Shown: positions 42,338 through 51,672, counted from the first letter of the stretch. The stretch is DNA of 64,000 nucleotides from a bacterium (GCA_035945995.1 DASYZR010000097.1:1-64000), one strand, 5' to 3'. Made by a program: numbers and translations. The notes: generated from the sequence alone by a model not told the origin.

Positions 42338-43574
42338 GCGGGTCTCGACGCACAACGCCGCGGGCGTCATCGGCGACCGCAATGCCTTTGCGTATGAATA
42401 CTGGGCTACTCTCATTACCGTCTTCCTCTACACCGCCGGCTACGCCGCCGTCGGCTTCGGATTGTTGTTTTTCGGGGCGCTATGGCGGCTCGTGAGACGA
42501 CGCCCCATCGTGTGGCAGTCCTCCGCCCTCGACGTCCCCCTTGCGGGCTTCGCGGTGATCCTGCTTGTCTCCGCGGCCGCATCCCCGTACCGGGGTGTGG
42601 CCATCGAAGTCACCACGATACTCGTCCTTTCGGGCGTCATCTATTTTGGATCGTTCATGTGGCTGTTGAGCCGCGCCGCCGGGGCTCGGACCGCGCTCTT
42701 TTATGCGTGGGTGCTCGGGGCGCTCGTTGCGGCGCTTGCGGGGTTGCTATACTCTGCCTCGTCGTACTCTCAGATAGGAGCCCATACCTGGATCCATGCC
42801 CGGGCGGAAATCCCTCGGGGAGTCGGTCCCAACGGGTTGGGAACGACCCTGCTTCTCGGGACCATTCTCGCGTCGGGATTGGCGTTCCGTGTGCGCGGGT
42901 GGACGCTCGTTGGGTTGTCGGCATGCGCGTCCCTCACGTTCGTAGGGCTGCTCGCCACCGGATCGCGCGCCTCTCTGGCGGGCTTGATCATCGGGACGGC
43001 GTACCTCGTCTATCGCGAATTGCGGACCCGGCCGGTTTTGATGGTGTCGGTCCTCGCCGGGGGCGCCGTGGCATTGGTCTTGGCCTCCGCCGTGACTCCG
43101 CAGCTCCACCAACGGCTGCGGGACACCGTCACCGACGTCTCCGGCAACCGGATACGGATCTGGCGCACGTCACTCAGCATGATCCGAAGGCATCCCGTGC
43201 TGGGTACCGGTTTCGGCACCTTCGAAACGGAGTACGAGCGGCGCAAGGCCCCGGGCATGAGCCCGGAACCATTTGCGTTCAACCTGGCGCTCAACATCGC
43301 CGTCGAGACCGGCCTCGTGGGATTCCTCGGCGCCTGCTGGATCGGAGTGGCGGCGGTGCGTGCATGGTGGCAGCAGGGACGCCGCGCCCCACCGTTGGCC
43401 GATCCCATGCGATCGGTCATCGCGGCGCTGTGGGTCGGCCTTCTTGTTGACCAGCTGGCCGACAACACGCTGTTCTCGGTCAGCACGAGCGCGGCGCTCT
43501 GGCTGATGCTGGCGCTTCTGGTGGCCTCGCCGCCTCGCCGCTACACGGTTTCCGGCGAGACAAGCATCCCGTAG
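42255..43574 (+). CDS. Wzy/WaaL-type O-antigen polymerase or ligase 1
   Basis: A 439-residue membrane protein with about 11 helices. The large periplasmic loop and the HPVLGTGFGTFE motif with following ALNIAVETGLVGF match the Wzy_C/O-antigen ligase family. GTG 42255 is the first in-frame start, overlapping wzz by 83 bases; there is no ATG before the first helices. Its 3' end overlaps the 3' end of the second polymerase-like gene by 34 bases on the opposite strand. Polymerase versus ligase cannot be decided from sequence. Confidence 0.85.
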   Translation: MHRSQAPAFPNRCRRPPVSAVTGILVPERVSTHNAAGVIGDRNAFAYEYWATLITVFLYTAGYAAVGFGLLFFGALWRLVRRRPIVWQSSALDVPLAGFAVILLVSAAASPYRGVAIEVTTILVLSGVIYFGSFMWLLSRAAGARTALFYAWVLGALVAALAGLLYSASSYSQIGAHTWIHARAEIPRGVGPNGLGTTLLLGTILASGLAFRVRGWTLVGLSACASLTFVGLLATGSRASLAGLIIGTAYLVYRELRTRPVLMVSVLAGGAVALVLASAVTPQLHQRLRDTVTDVSGNRIRIWRTSLSMIRRHPVLGTGFGTFETEYERRKAPGMSPEPFAFNLALNIAVETGLVGFLGACWIGVAAVRAWWQQGRRAPPLADPMRSVIAALWVGLLVDQLADNTLFSVSTSAALWLMLALLVASPPRRYTVSGETSIP

Positions 43575-44857
43575 AACAAACTGAAGGCGATGGCGCCCTC
43601 AGGTGTGTCAACAGTGGGGTACAAAACGTTCAGCGTCAGCAGGAGGCCGAGGCCAACCATCCCGATGACCGGTGCCGGCCACCCGACGGCTACGGTTCGA
43701 GCGCGGATCGCCCGCCGCCCGGCGACGACGGCGGCCCATACCATGCCGAGGTAGAGCCCCAACCCCAGTATCCCCGTCTTGATGAGCAGAAAGACATATC
43801 CTGACGAGGCGTACGGCCAGGGGTGGCCCGGATCGTGCGGGGCCCGGCGAAGCACGAGGCCGCCCAGGCCCTCCCCGAACAGTGGGTTCGGGGCGAGTCG
43901 CCGGCCGACTTCCCTTAGTTCCGCGAGACGGTCCTGAACCGAGTTATCGGCGCCCGCCCGGACCCAGCGATAGACGCTGCTCTTCACCGGGACGGTGAAC
44001 CAGGCGGGCCCGTACCCGCCGGCGGCGCCGATTCCGATTAGGGCCGCGACGGCCAACGCCGCTCCAATGATCGCAAGACGTCGAGGCCTGAGACCTCCGA
44101 ATACCGGGAGGCTGATCACGACCATGCCCGTGGCGACGGCGAGGAATTGAAGAAAGCGTTCGGATGTCGCGAGCACGTACCATGCGATGGCCGCCGAGGC
44201 GGCTCCCCACCACAGCCGGGCCGGCCGCGAGGATGTCGTCATGGCAGTTGCGAGGCTCAGGAGAAACGCGGTGACCATGACCGTCCATTCGAGGTAGCGT
44301 ACGCTCCACCAGGTGTACGCCCGGCCGGCCACGGCCTGCGGCGGATACCCGGGGAGCGCGATGAATCCGAGCAGATGCGCGAACACCGCCGCGATCGCCA
44401 CGACTGTGCCGATCACGTAGGCGGCGGCGAAGGCCCGGAAGTCTCGCGGCTGATACCCGCCGGATGCGAAGACGAGCGCGAGGAGGTAGAAGGCGAGCGC
44501 CCGCGACTCTCGCACGGCGAGGAAACGGGCGTGCGGATCCCGGAGGCCGGCGATCAGGGGGATCAGCATGTAGGCGATGAAGGCCGCGACCCACAGGACC
44601 GTCCGCGGTCCGCCGAGGAGGCGGCGGACGATCGTCGGGATCGCCACGAGTACCGCGCAGGCCGCGAGCACGTCCAAGAGGTTGACCTTCGCCGCGCCCA
44701 CGGTGATCGCGGGAAAGAGGTGCAGCGTGTACCACGGAATCATCGCGCCGACGAGGAGCGTGGCCAGGAGACTCCCGTGTCGCAGCCGCCGGAGCGGTGA
44801 GGCCTCGAGTGCGAAGGTGATCGGCGCGGCGGCGCGCGAAGCGGCAGCGGTCTTCAT
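43541..44857 (-). CDS. Wzy/WaaL-type O-antigen polymerase or ligase 2
   Basis: A 438-residue membrane protein with 11-12 helices and the NPLFGEGLGGLVLRRAPHDPGHPWPYASSGY region typical of O-antigen ligase family members, then a C-terminal helix pair. It is only distantly similar to the neighbour. Having two such proteins side by side fits one polymerase and one ligase. It is the only minus-strand gene in the 41-64 kb locus. The start is ATG 44857. Confidence 0.82.
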   Translation of the reverse strand: MKTAAASRAAAPITFALEASPLRRLRHGSLLATLLVGAMIPWYTLHLFPAITVGAAKVNLLDVLAACAVLVAIPTIVRRLLGGPRTVLWVAAFIAYMLIPLIAGLRDPHARFLAVRESRALAFYLLALVFASGGYQPRDFRAFAAAYVIGTVVAIAAVFAHLLGFIALPGYPPQAVAGRAYTWWSVRYLEWTVMVTAFLLSLATAMTTSSRPARLWWGAASAAIAWYVLATSERFLQFLAVATGMVVISLPVFGGLRPRRLAIIGAALAVAALIGIGAAGGYGPAWFTVPVKSSVYRWVRAGADNSVQDRLAELREVGRRLAPNPLFGEGLGGLVLRRAPHDPGHPWPYASSGYVFLLIKTGILGLGLYLGMVWAAVVAGRRAIRARTVAVGWPAPVIGMVGLGLLLTLNVLYPTVDTPEGAIAFSLFYGMLVSPETV

Positions 44858-44910
44858 TCCTGGTCTCGATTGGATGCAACACGCGTATATTCCTCGGGGA
44901 TTGTCTTCGA

Positions 44911-44939
44911 GCAGGAAAGCACTTCGGGCAGGAAAGCAC
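44911..44939 (+). repeat. Short tandem direct repeat upstream of the long plus-strand operon
   Basis: GCAGGAAAGCAC occurs at 44911-44922 and again at 44928-44939, a 17-base period. It lies in the divergent intergenic region (44858-44967), so it could be an activator or repressor site. Nothing else is visible there. Confidence 0.4.
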
Positions 44940-44967
44940 GTCGTTGGAGGGAAACACCGCTCCCGTT

Positions 44968-45987
44968 ATGGGTCGCACGCTCGTGCAACGTGTCCTGGTA
45001 ACCGGCGGGGCCGGGTTCATAGGCGCGCACTTGGTTCGCGCGCTCGTCCGCCGGGGTCACGCCGTGCGCGTGCTCGACGACATGAGCGCGGGGACGGCCG
45101 AGAACCTGAGCCGGGCGCTCGACGTGCCGCTGCCGGCGGTACGGGAGGCGCTCGGCACGGCGCGCGCGCGCTGGGTCCGTCTGGCCGATGGATGCGAGGC
45201 ACGGATCGGGGACGTTCGTGATACGGCGACGGCGGCGGACGCCGCCGGGGGCGTCCACGCGATTCTCCACCAGGCCGCCCTTCGATCGGTGTCCCGGTCG
45301 CTCGCCGATCCGCTGAGGACGCACGAGGTCAACATGACGGGGACGCTGAACGTCTTGGAAGCGGCGAGGCAGGCGGGGGTCCGGCGAGTGGTCGTGGCCT
45401 CATCGTCCTCCGTGTACGGCGACACGGATCTGCCCAAGCATGAGGGCCAGCTCCCCCAGCCCAAGTCGCCGTACGGGGCCGCGAAGCTGGCCGCGGAGGC
45501 ATACTGTCAGGCCTATGCACGCGCGTTCGGCCTGTCGACGATCGCGCTACGCTACTTCAATGTCTTCGGTCCGTGGCAGGACCCGTCCTCGGAGTATGCC
45601 GCGGTGATCCCCAAGTTCATCCGGCTCGCCATGCAGGGGGAGCCCCTGCCGGTGCATGGAGACGGGGAGCAGTCGCGCGACTTCACGTACGTCGAAAACG
45701 TCGTCGACGCAAACCTGGCCGCGATGGACGCCGACGCATCCGCGATCGCGCTGAATATTGGAACAGGCACCCGATGCACGTTGCGGGCATTGATCGAGCA
45801 GATCGGGCACATCCTCGGGCGCAGCGTCGAGTGTACGTACGGGCCGTCCCGGCCCGGGGACGTTCAGCATTCGGAGGCGGACATCACGCTCGCGGCCAGG
45901 ACGATCGGATACGTGCCTCGCGTGGACATGGCCGCCGGGCTGCGCCGCACGATCGAGTCCATGCAGCCGGCGCCGACGAGGATGTAG
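44968..45987 (+). CDS. NAD-dependent sugar epimerase/dehydratase (UDP-GlcNAc/GalNAc 4-epimerase-like)
   Basis: Short-chain-type sugar-nucleotide epimerase of 339 residues: NAD motif VLVTGGAGFIGAHL, catalytic SSSSVYGDT and SPYGAAK (Ser-x24-YxxxK), and the substrate region YFNVFGPWQDPSSEYAAVIPKF that resembles WbpP-type UDP-GlcNAc 4-epimerases. ATG 44968 is chosen; the frame extends 24 bases further to a TTG with no better ribosome site. It begins the long plus-strand gene series, six bases before the pseB-like gene. Confidence 0.9.
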   Translation: MGRTLVQRVLVTGGAGFIGAHLVRALVRRGHAVRVLDDMSAGTAENLSRALDVPLPAVREALGTARARWVRLADGCEARIGDVRDTATAADAAGGVHAILHQAALRSVSRSLADPLRTHEVNMTGTLNVLEAARQAGVRRVVVASSSSVYGDTDLPKHEGQLPQPKSPYGAAKLAAEAYCQAYARAFGLSTIALRYFNVFGPWQDPSSEYAAVIPKFIRLAMQGEPLPVHGDGEQSRDFTYVENVVDANLAAMDADASAIALNIGTGTRCTLRALIEQIGHILGRSVECTYGPSRPGDVQHSEADITLAARTIGYVPRVDMAAGLRRTIESMQPAPTRM

Positions 45988-45993
45988 CCGGCC

Positions 45994-46974
45994 ATGGATT
46001 GGACGCGGAGCAGCGTGCTCATCACCGGGGGAACGGGGTCGTTTGGCCGCAAGTTCGTCGACGTCATGTTGCGACGGTACGGGCCGGCCAAATTGGTGGT
46101 GTTCAGCCGCGACGAGCTCAAACAGGAAGAGATGCGGCGCGCGCATCCCGACACGGGAGGATCGCCGATTCGGTACTTCATCGGCGACGTGCGTGATCGG
46201 GAGCGCCTCGCCCGGGCCTTCCGCGGCGTGGACGTCGTCGTCCACGCCGCCGCGCTGAAGCAGGTGCCGGCCTGCGAATATAATCCGTTCGAGGCCGTGC
46301 AGACCAACATCATCGGCGCGAAGAACGTGATCGACGCGGCGATCGATCAAGGCGTTCAGAAGGTCGTCGCCATCAGCACCGACAAGGCCGTGAATCCCGT
46401 CAATCTGTACGGCGCGACGAAGTTGTGCGCGGAGAAGCTCTTCGTCCAGGGGAATTCGTACTCCGGGGCGACGGGTGCGCGCTTCAGTTGCGCGCGGTAC
46501 GGCAACGTGGTCGGCAGCCGGGGAAGCGTGATCCCCGCGTTCCTCGAACAGCGGAAGAACGGCGCAATCACGGTCACGGATCCGCGGATGACGCGCTTTT
46601 GGATCACCCTGGACGAGGGCGTCGCCTTCGTGATCCGCTGCATCGAGCAGATGCACGGCGGAGAGATCTTCGTGCCGAAGATTCCCAGCATGAATATCAT
46701 GGACCTGGTCACCGCGGTGGCGCCGGAATGCCGGGCCGAGTACATCGGCATCAGACCCGGCGAAAAGGTGCACGAGGTGCTGGTCTCGGAGGACGAGGCG
46801 CGCCACACGGTGGAATTGGACGACATGTATGTCATTCAACCGGCGCACCCCTGGTGGCAGTCCGCAAACTGGACCGAGGCGCGCCCGCTCCCGGACGGGT
46901 TCTCGTTCACCAGCGACGCCAATGCGCGCTGGTTGTCCGTCGAGGAACTACAACGCCTGATTGTGTCGCTCTGA
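45994..46974 (+). CDS. pseB: UDP-N-acetylglucosamine 4,6-dehydratase (inverting), PseB
   Basis: A 326-residue SDR enzyme that starts pseudaminic acid synthesis by making the 4-keto-6-deoxy-AltNAc nucleotide. It shows SVLITGGTGSFGRKFV, DVRDRERL, AAALKQVPACEYNPFEAVQTN and the STDKAVNPVNLYGATK signature with catalytic Asp/Lys and YxxxK. MTRFWITLDEGVAFV and RPGEKVHEVLV are also PseB-like. Downstream genes for PseI, PseH and PseG support the pathway. Confidence 0.93.
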   Translation: MDWTRSSVLITGGTGSFGRKFVDVMLRRYGPAKLVVFSRDELKQEEMRRAHPDTGGSPIRYFIGDVRDRERLARAFRGVDVVVHAAALKQVPACEYNPFEAVQTNIIGAKNVIDAAIDQGVQKVVAISTDKAVNPVNLYGATKLCAEKLFVQGNSYSGATGARFSCARYGNVVGSRGSVIPAFLEQRKNGAITVTDPRMTRFWITLDEGVAFVIRCIEQMHGGEIFVPKIPSMNIMDLVTAVAPECRAEYIGIRPGEKVHEVLVSEDEARHTVELDDMYVIQPAHPWWQSANWTEARPLPDGFSFTSDANARWLSVEELQRLIVSL

Positions 46975-46989
46975 CGTAGGCGTCGTCGA

Positions 46990-48018
46990 ATGGCCGCGCG
47001 ACGGGAGACGCCGTTGCGCTTCGCGGTAATCGGCTGCGGGTCCATCGGGCAACGGCACGTGCGCAACCTCGTCGCCCTGGATGCGGGCGAGGTCGTCGCG
47101 TTCGACGTTCGGGAGGACCGGCGTCGTGACGTGGCGTCGCGGTTCGGGATCGAGGTTCCGGACCGCCTGGACGAGGTGTGGCGGCGCGGGCCGGACGCCG
47201 TGGTGGTCGCGGTCCCCCCTCACGCCCACGTGCCGCTCGCGCTTCAGGCCGCCGCGCGCGGGTGTCACCTGTTCATCGAGAAGCCCTTGTCGGACCGTTG
47301 GGACGGCACCGAGGAGTTGCTGGACGCGGTGCGCGCGCGGGGCCTGGTGACGCTCGTCGGGTGCAACATGCGGTTCCACCCCGGGCTCGTGACGGTCAAG
47401 AAGCTGCTGGAAGACGGCGCGATCGGCCGCGTGGTAGCGGGGCGGGCGGAGGTTGGGCAGTACCTTCCGGACTGGCGCCCCGCGGAAGACTACCGGCAGG
47501 CGTACAGCGCCAGGCGGGACCAGGGGGGTGGGGTGATTCTCGATGCCATCCACGAGCTCGACTACCTCCGGTGGATGCTCGGCGACGTCGGCGAGATCGC
47601 CTGCTTTTCCGGCAGGCTCGGCCGCCTCGAGATCGACACCGAGGACACCGCCGCGATGCTGCTGCGCTTCACGAGCGGGGCAATCGGCGAGGTCCACCTC
47701 GACTATCTCCAGCGGGCGTACAGCCGAACGTGCCATCTCATCGGGGAAGAGGGCACGATTCGATGGGACTATTCCGCCGGCGAGGTGCGGTGCTACACGG
47801 CCTCGGAGCGACGGTGGCGGAGCTGGGCGAACCCGGCCGGGTGGGAGCCGAATCACATGTACATCGACGAGATCCGCCACTTCGTCGAGTGTCTGACCCG
47901 CGACGCGCACCCGGCGGCGGACGTCTTCGAGGCGGCGCAGGTGCTCAAGATCGCGCTCGCGGCGAAAACGTCCGCCCGCTCCGGCGGCGTCGTTCGCCTC
48001 GAGGGGAGCCAAGGGTGA
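46990..48018 (+). CDS. Gfo/Idh/MocA-family oxidoreductase
   Basis: NAD(P)-dependent oxidoreductase of 342 residues with FAVIGCGSIGQRHVRNL (dinucleotide site), FIEKPLS (conserved EKP, catalytic Lys), and GVILDAIHELDYLRWM (catalytic His region). Such enzymes oxidise or reduce sugar hydroxyls at C2 or C3. In the standard pseudaminic pathway there is no such step, so it either changes the sugar or makes a different one. It starts 15 bases after pseB and its stop overlaps the next gene (GTGA). Confidence 0.9.
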   Translation: MAARRETPLRFAVIGCGSIGQRHVRNLVALDAGEVVAFDVREDRRRDVASRFGIEVPDRLDEVWRRGPDAVVVAVPPHAHVPLALQAAARGCHLFIEKPLSDRWDGTEELLDAVRARGLVTLVGCNMRFHPGLVTVKKLLEDGAIGRVVAGRAEVGQYLPDWRPAEDYRQAYSARRDQGGGVILDAIHELDYLRWMLGDVGEIACFSGRLGRLEIDTEDTAAMLLRFTSGAIGEVHLDYLQRAYSRTCHLIGEEGTIRWDYSAGEVRCYTASERRWRSWANPAGWEPNHMYIDEIRHFVECLTRDAHPAADVFEAAQVLKIALAAKTSARSGGVVRLEGSQG

Positions 48019-50081
48019 CACCGCCTCCCCGGGTCATCGCCATCGTGCAGGCCCGCTTGGGCGCGACGCGGCTCCCCGGGAAGGTGTTGGCGGAGATCGC
48101 GGGTCGGCCGATGCTCTGGCACGTGGTCGGCCGCGTGCGCATGGCACCGTCGATTCACGAGGTGATCGTGGCCACCTCGACGTCGCCCGCGGACGATGCG
48201 ATCGCGGAGTATTGCCGGCGCAACGGCATCCCGTGCGAGCGCGGAAGCGAAGAGGACGTCCTGGACCGGTTCTACCAGGTCGCGCGGCGTCACGCCGCCG
48301 CCGCCGTGGTTCGCGTGACCGCGGATTGCCCGCTCATCGATCCGGGCGTGATCGAGCGGGTCGTCCAAACCTACCTACGCGGCGGGTACGACTATGTCAC
48401 CAACACGTTGCGATACACCTACCCCGACGGCCAGGACACCGAGGTGTTTTCCGCTGCGGCGCTCGAAGCGGCGTGGCGGGAGGCGTCCTCGCCGGCAGAC
48501 CGTGAGCACGTGACCGCGTATCTCCGGACGTCGGGCGGGTTTCGACTGAAGAACGTCGAACACGACGTGGATTTGTCGGACCGCAACGTCCGTCTCACGG
48601 TCGATGAGCCGGCCGACCTTGAGTTTGTGCGCGCCGTGTACGCGCGGCTCAGCTCGGCGCCCGCTCCGATCACGCTGGCGGACGTCCTGGCGTTGCTCGA
48701 AAGGGAGGCTTCACTGATGGAGCTGAACCAGAGGATCGTGCGCAACGAGGGTTACTATCGGTCGCTCGCGGGCGAACCGGCGGTGCCGCCGCGCGTGCGA
48801 TCGCTCGACCGCTCCCGCGAACTGAAGGCCAGGGCGGAGCGCGTCGTTCCGTCCTGCACGCAGACGTTCAGCAAGGGGCCGACGCAGTTCATCCAGGGGG
48901 TGGCGCCGGCGTTTCTGGCGCGGGGCCGGGGCAGCCACGTGTGGGACGTGGACGGCAATGAGTACATCGACTACCCGATGGCGCTCGGCCCGATCATCCT
49001 GGGTCACAATTACCCGGCCGTCACGGACGCCGTGACGCGTCAAATGGGCGACGGTCTCACATTCTCGCTGCCTCACCCGCTCGAGGTCGAAGTCGCCGAA
49101 ATGCTGACGGAGATCATCCCCTGCGCCGACATGGTGCGGTTCGGCAAGAACGGATCGGATGCGACGTCCGGCGCGGTGCGGGCGGCCCGGGCGTACACGG
49201 GACGGGAGATCATCGCATGTTGCGGGTATCACGGGTGGCAGGACTGGTACATCGGCACGACGACCCGCAACAAGGGGGTGCCGAAAGCGGTCCGCGAGCT
49301 GACCGTCCCCTTCGAATTCAACAATGTCGACAGCCTCCGCCGCGTGTTCACCGAGCACCCCGGCCAAGTCGCGGGGGTGATCATGGAACCGGTCGGCGTG
49401 ATCGAGCCGCGCCCCGGCTTCCTGCAGCAGGTTCGTGACTTGACCGGCCGCGAGGGCGCCCTGCTCATCTTCGACGAAATCGTCACGGGCTGCCGCTTGG
49501 CACTCGGGGGCGCGCAGGAGTACTTCGGCGTCACGCCGGACCTGGCGTGTTTCGGGAAGGGCATGGCCAACGGCTATCCGATTGCCGCGGTCGTGGGCCG
49601 CCGGGACATCATGGAGCTCTTCGACGAGATTTTCTTTTCGTTCACCTTCGGCGGTGAGGCGCTGTCGCTCGCCGCCACAGCCGCGACGATCGGGGAGTTG
49701 CGGTCGAAGAGCGTCATCCCGTATCTGTGGGCCCAAGGCAGGAAGCTGCAGGACGGGTATCACGTGCTGGCGAGGCAGTGCCGCCTTGAGCGGCACACGG
49801 AGTGCATCGGCCTGCCACCCCGTACGGTGATCACGTTCAGGGACGAGGCCGGAGCGGAATCGCTGCTGCTCAAGAGCCTGTTCCAGCAAGAGTGCCTCAA
49901 GCGCGGGGTGCTGTTCTCGGGGGGGCAGAACGTGTCCTTTAGTCACAGCGACGCCGACATCGACTACACCCTCCGGGTGTACGGCACGGCCATGGGGATC
50001 CTCGCGGACGCGATCGAGGCGGGGGACGCCGAACGGCGGCTCGAAGGAGCGCCGGTCGAACCCGTCTTCCGCCGTGCGTAG
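48015..50081 (+). CDS. SpsF-type cytidylyltransferase fused to a class III (GSA-like) aminotransferase
   Basis: One 688-residue chain with two enzymes. Residues 1-240 are an SpsF-like cytidylyltransferase: IVQARLGATRLPGKVLAEI (CTP loop), VTADCPLIDPGV, and TVDEPADLEFV. Residues about 265-680 are a PLP aminotransferase of the glutamate-1-semialdehyde/class III type: VWDVDGNEYIDYPMALG, GSDATSGAVRAARAYTG, IFDEIVTGCR, and the PLP lysine Lys515 in CFGKGMANGYP. There is no stop or frameshift between them. It takes the place where PseC (a DegT enzyme) and PseF (a NeuA-like enzyme) would be expected. The GTG start overlaps the Gfo/Idh gene. Confidence 0.93.
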   Translation: MTPPPRVIAIVQARLGATRLPGKVLAEIAGRPMLWHVVGRVRMAPSIHEVIVATSTSPADDAIAEYCRRNGIPCERGSEEDVLDRFYQVARRHAAAAVVRVTADCPLIDPGVIERVVQTYLRGGYDYVTNTLRYTYPDGQDTEVFSAAALEAAWREASSPADREHVTAYLRTSGGFRLKNVEHDVDLSDRNVRLTVDEPADLEFVRAVYARLSSAPAPITLADVLALLEREASLMELNQRIVRNEGYYRSLAGEPAVPPRVRSLDRSRELKARAERVVPSCTQTFSKGPTQFIQGVAPAFLARGRGSHVWDVDGNEYIDYPMALGPIILGHNYPAVTDAVTRQMGDGLTFSLPHPLEVEVAEMLTEIIPCADMVRFGKNGSDATSGAVRAARAYTGREIIACCGYHGWQDWYIGTTTRNKGVPKAVRELTVPFEFNNVDSLRRVFTEHPGQVAGVIMEPVGVIEPRPGFLQQVRDLTGREGALLIFDEIVTGCRLALGGAQEYFGVTPDLACFGKGMANGYPIAAVVGRRDIMELFDEIFFSFTFGGEALSLAATAATIGELRSKSVIPYLWAQGRKLQDGYHVLARQCRLERHTECIGLPPRTVITFRDEAGAESLLLKSLFQQECLKRGVLFSGGQNVSFSHSDADIDYTLRVYGTAMGILADAIEAGDAERRLEGAPVEPVFRRA

Positions 50082-50099
50082 CCGGGCCTAAGGCGGGCC

Positions 50100-51149
50100 A
50101 TGGTTCGGGGGATTCGGATTGGCGGCCGGCGGGTCGGGGACGGCGAACTCTGCTTTGTAGTGGCGGAGGCGGGGAGCAATCACAACGGCCTGTGGGAGCA
50201 GGCCGTGCGCCTCGTCGATGTGGCCGCGTCCGCGGGGGTGGATGGGGTCAAGTTCCAGGTGTTTCGAGCCGACCGGCTGTACCCGAAACACGCCGGCACC
50301 AGCGACTACCTGAACATTTCCCGATCGATTTACGATATCATCGCCGAGAGCGAGATGCCGTACGACTGGCTTCCGGACCTCGCGGCGCACTGCCATGCGC
50401 GGGACGTACTCTTCCTCGCGTCCGCGTTCGACGAAGAATCGGCCGATCGCCTGGTTCCGTATGTGGACGCCTTCAAGATCGCGTCGTATGAGTTGACGCA
50501 CATCCCCCTCATCCGGCATGTCGCGCGGTCCGGAAAGCCCGTGATTGTGTCCACGGGCGGCGCGACCCTGGACGAGGTGGCGGAGAGCGTCGACGCCGTT
50601 CGAGAGACGGGGAACGAGGGGCTCATTCTGACGCAGTGCACCGCGGCGTATCCGGCTCCCTTCGAGTCCCTGAACATCCGTGTCATACCCGCGATGAAGG
50701 CGGCGTTCGGCGTACCCGTCGGGCTGTCCGATCACTCGCGGGATCCACTGGTGGGGCCGCTGGCCGCGGTGGCGGTCGGCGCGAATCTTCTCGAGAAGCA
50801 CTTCACGTTGAGCAACGAGCTGCCCGGAGTGGACCATCGGTTCGCCGTGGAGCCGGGCGAACTTCGCACGATGGTGCAGAAGCTCCGGGAGACGGAGCAC
50901 GCGCTGGGCGGCGCGGACAAGGCCGTGCACCCGGTCGAGGAGGAATTGCGGGCGTTTGCGCGCCGCAGCGTGTTCGCGGTGCGCGACATCAAGACGGGAG
51001 AACTGCTGACGCGCGAGAACGTCGCGGTACTGCGCTGCGGCAAGCTGCCCGCGGGGTTGCCGCCGAGAGAATTTGACGGGGTGCTCGGAAAGCGCGCGCG
51101 GCGAGACATTCCGGCCGAGCGGGGGATCGTGCGCGACGACTATGCTTGA
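50100..51149 (+). CDS. pseI: Pseudaminic/nonulosonic acid synthase (NeuB family, PseI)
   Basis: A 349-residue NeuB-family synthase condensing phosphoenolpyruvate with a six-carbon amino sugar. It begins FVVAEAGSNHNG, continues with VKFQVFRADRLY, SYELTHIPLI, GLSDHSRDP and ANLLEKHFTL, and ends with a SAF (antifreeze-like) domain (SVFAVRDIKTGELLTRENV). The SAF domain with FDGVLGKRARRDI is normal. It starts 18 bases after the fusion gene and overlaps the acetyltransferase gene by eight bases. Confidence 0.94.
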   Translation: MVRGIRIGGRRVGDGELCFVVAEAGSNHNGLWEQAVRLVDVAASAGVDGVKFQVFRADRLYPKHAGTSDYLNISRSIYDIIAESEMPYDWLPDLAAHCHARDVLFLASAFDEESADRLVPYVDAFKIASYELTHIPLIRHVARSGKPVIVSTGGATLDEVAESVDAVRETGNEGLILTQCTAAYPAPFESLNIRVIPAMKAAFGVPVGLSDHSRDPLVGPLAAVAVGANLLEKHFTLSNELPGVDHRFAVEPGELRTMVQKLRETEHALGGADKAVHPVEEELRAFARRSVFAVRDIKTGELLTRENVAVLRCGKLPAGLPPREFDGVLGKRARRDIPAERGIVRDDYA

Positions 51150-51666
51150 GACGCCCGACGTGACACGGCGCCGCGTGAGCGTCCGCGCGGCCGCGATGGA
51201 GGATTGCCGCCGGGTCTGGGAGTGGAGGAACGCGCGCGGGAGCCGGGCCGCCTCCTTCACGACACGAGAGATTCCCTACGCGGAGCACCAGGAGTGGTTT
51301 GCCCGGGCGGTCGTCGATCCCGGCGTGCGATTTTTCATCGTCCTCTGTGACGGGCGCGCGGTCGGGTACGTCCGGTTTGTCATCAGCGGGGAAGACGCCG
51401 AGATCAGCGTCGGCATCGATCACGAGGAACAGGGCAAGGGCTATGGGACCGCCGCGATCGCCATTGCATCACAGGTGGTGCTGGCCGGGCAGGTGCTGCG
51501 AATCATCGCTCACGTGAAGACGAGCAATCCGGCATCCCGAACGGCGTTCGAGCGCGCCGGGTTTTTCTTGGGCGGCACCACGCGGATCGCGGGTGTTGAA
51601 GCGTGGGAGCTCGTCTCTCACAGGAAGACGGATTCTGCCGACGGCCGCCGGCCGGCGCCGGGCTGA
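51142..51666 (+). CDS. pseH: GNAT acetyltransferase, PseH-like
   Basis: A 174-residue GNAT enzyme. The acetyl-CoA loop is HEEQGKGYGTAAI, followed by a beta-bulge (RIIAHVKTSNPASRTAFERAGF). By position between pseI and pseG it should acetylate the 4-amino group of the UDP-sugar. ATG 51142 is used as it starts MLETPDVTRRRVSVRAA and overlaps the pseI end. Confidence 0.88.
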   Translation: MLETPDVTRRRVSVRAAAMEDCRRVWEWRNARGSRAASFTTREIPYAEHQEWFARAVVDPGVRFFIVLCDGRAVGYVRFVISGEDAEISVGIDHEEQGKGYGTAAIAIASQVVLAGQVLRIIAHVKTSNPASRTAFERAGFFLGGTTRIAGVEAWELVSHRKTDSADGRRPAPG

Positions 51667-51672
51667 CCGCCG

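Noticed and set aside
44858-44967. TATATT at 44886-44891 as a promoter of the epimerase operon
   Set aside because: No -35 box or extended -10 at a suitable distance; too weak to list.
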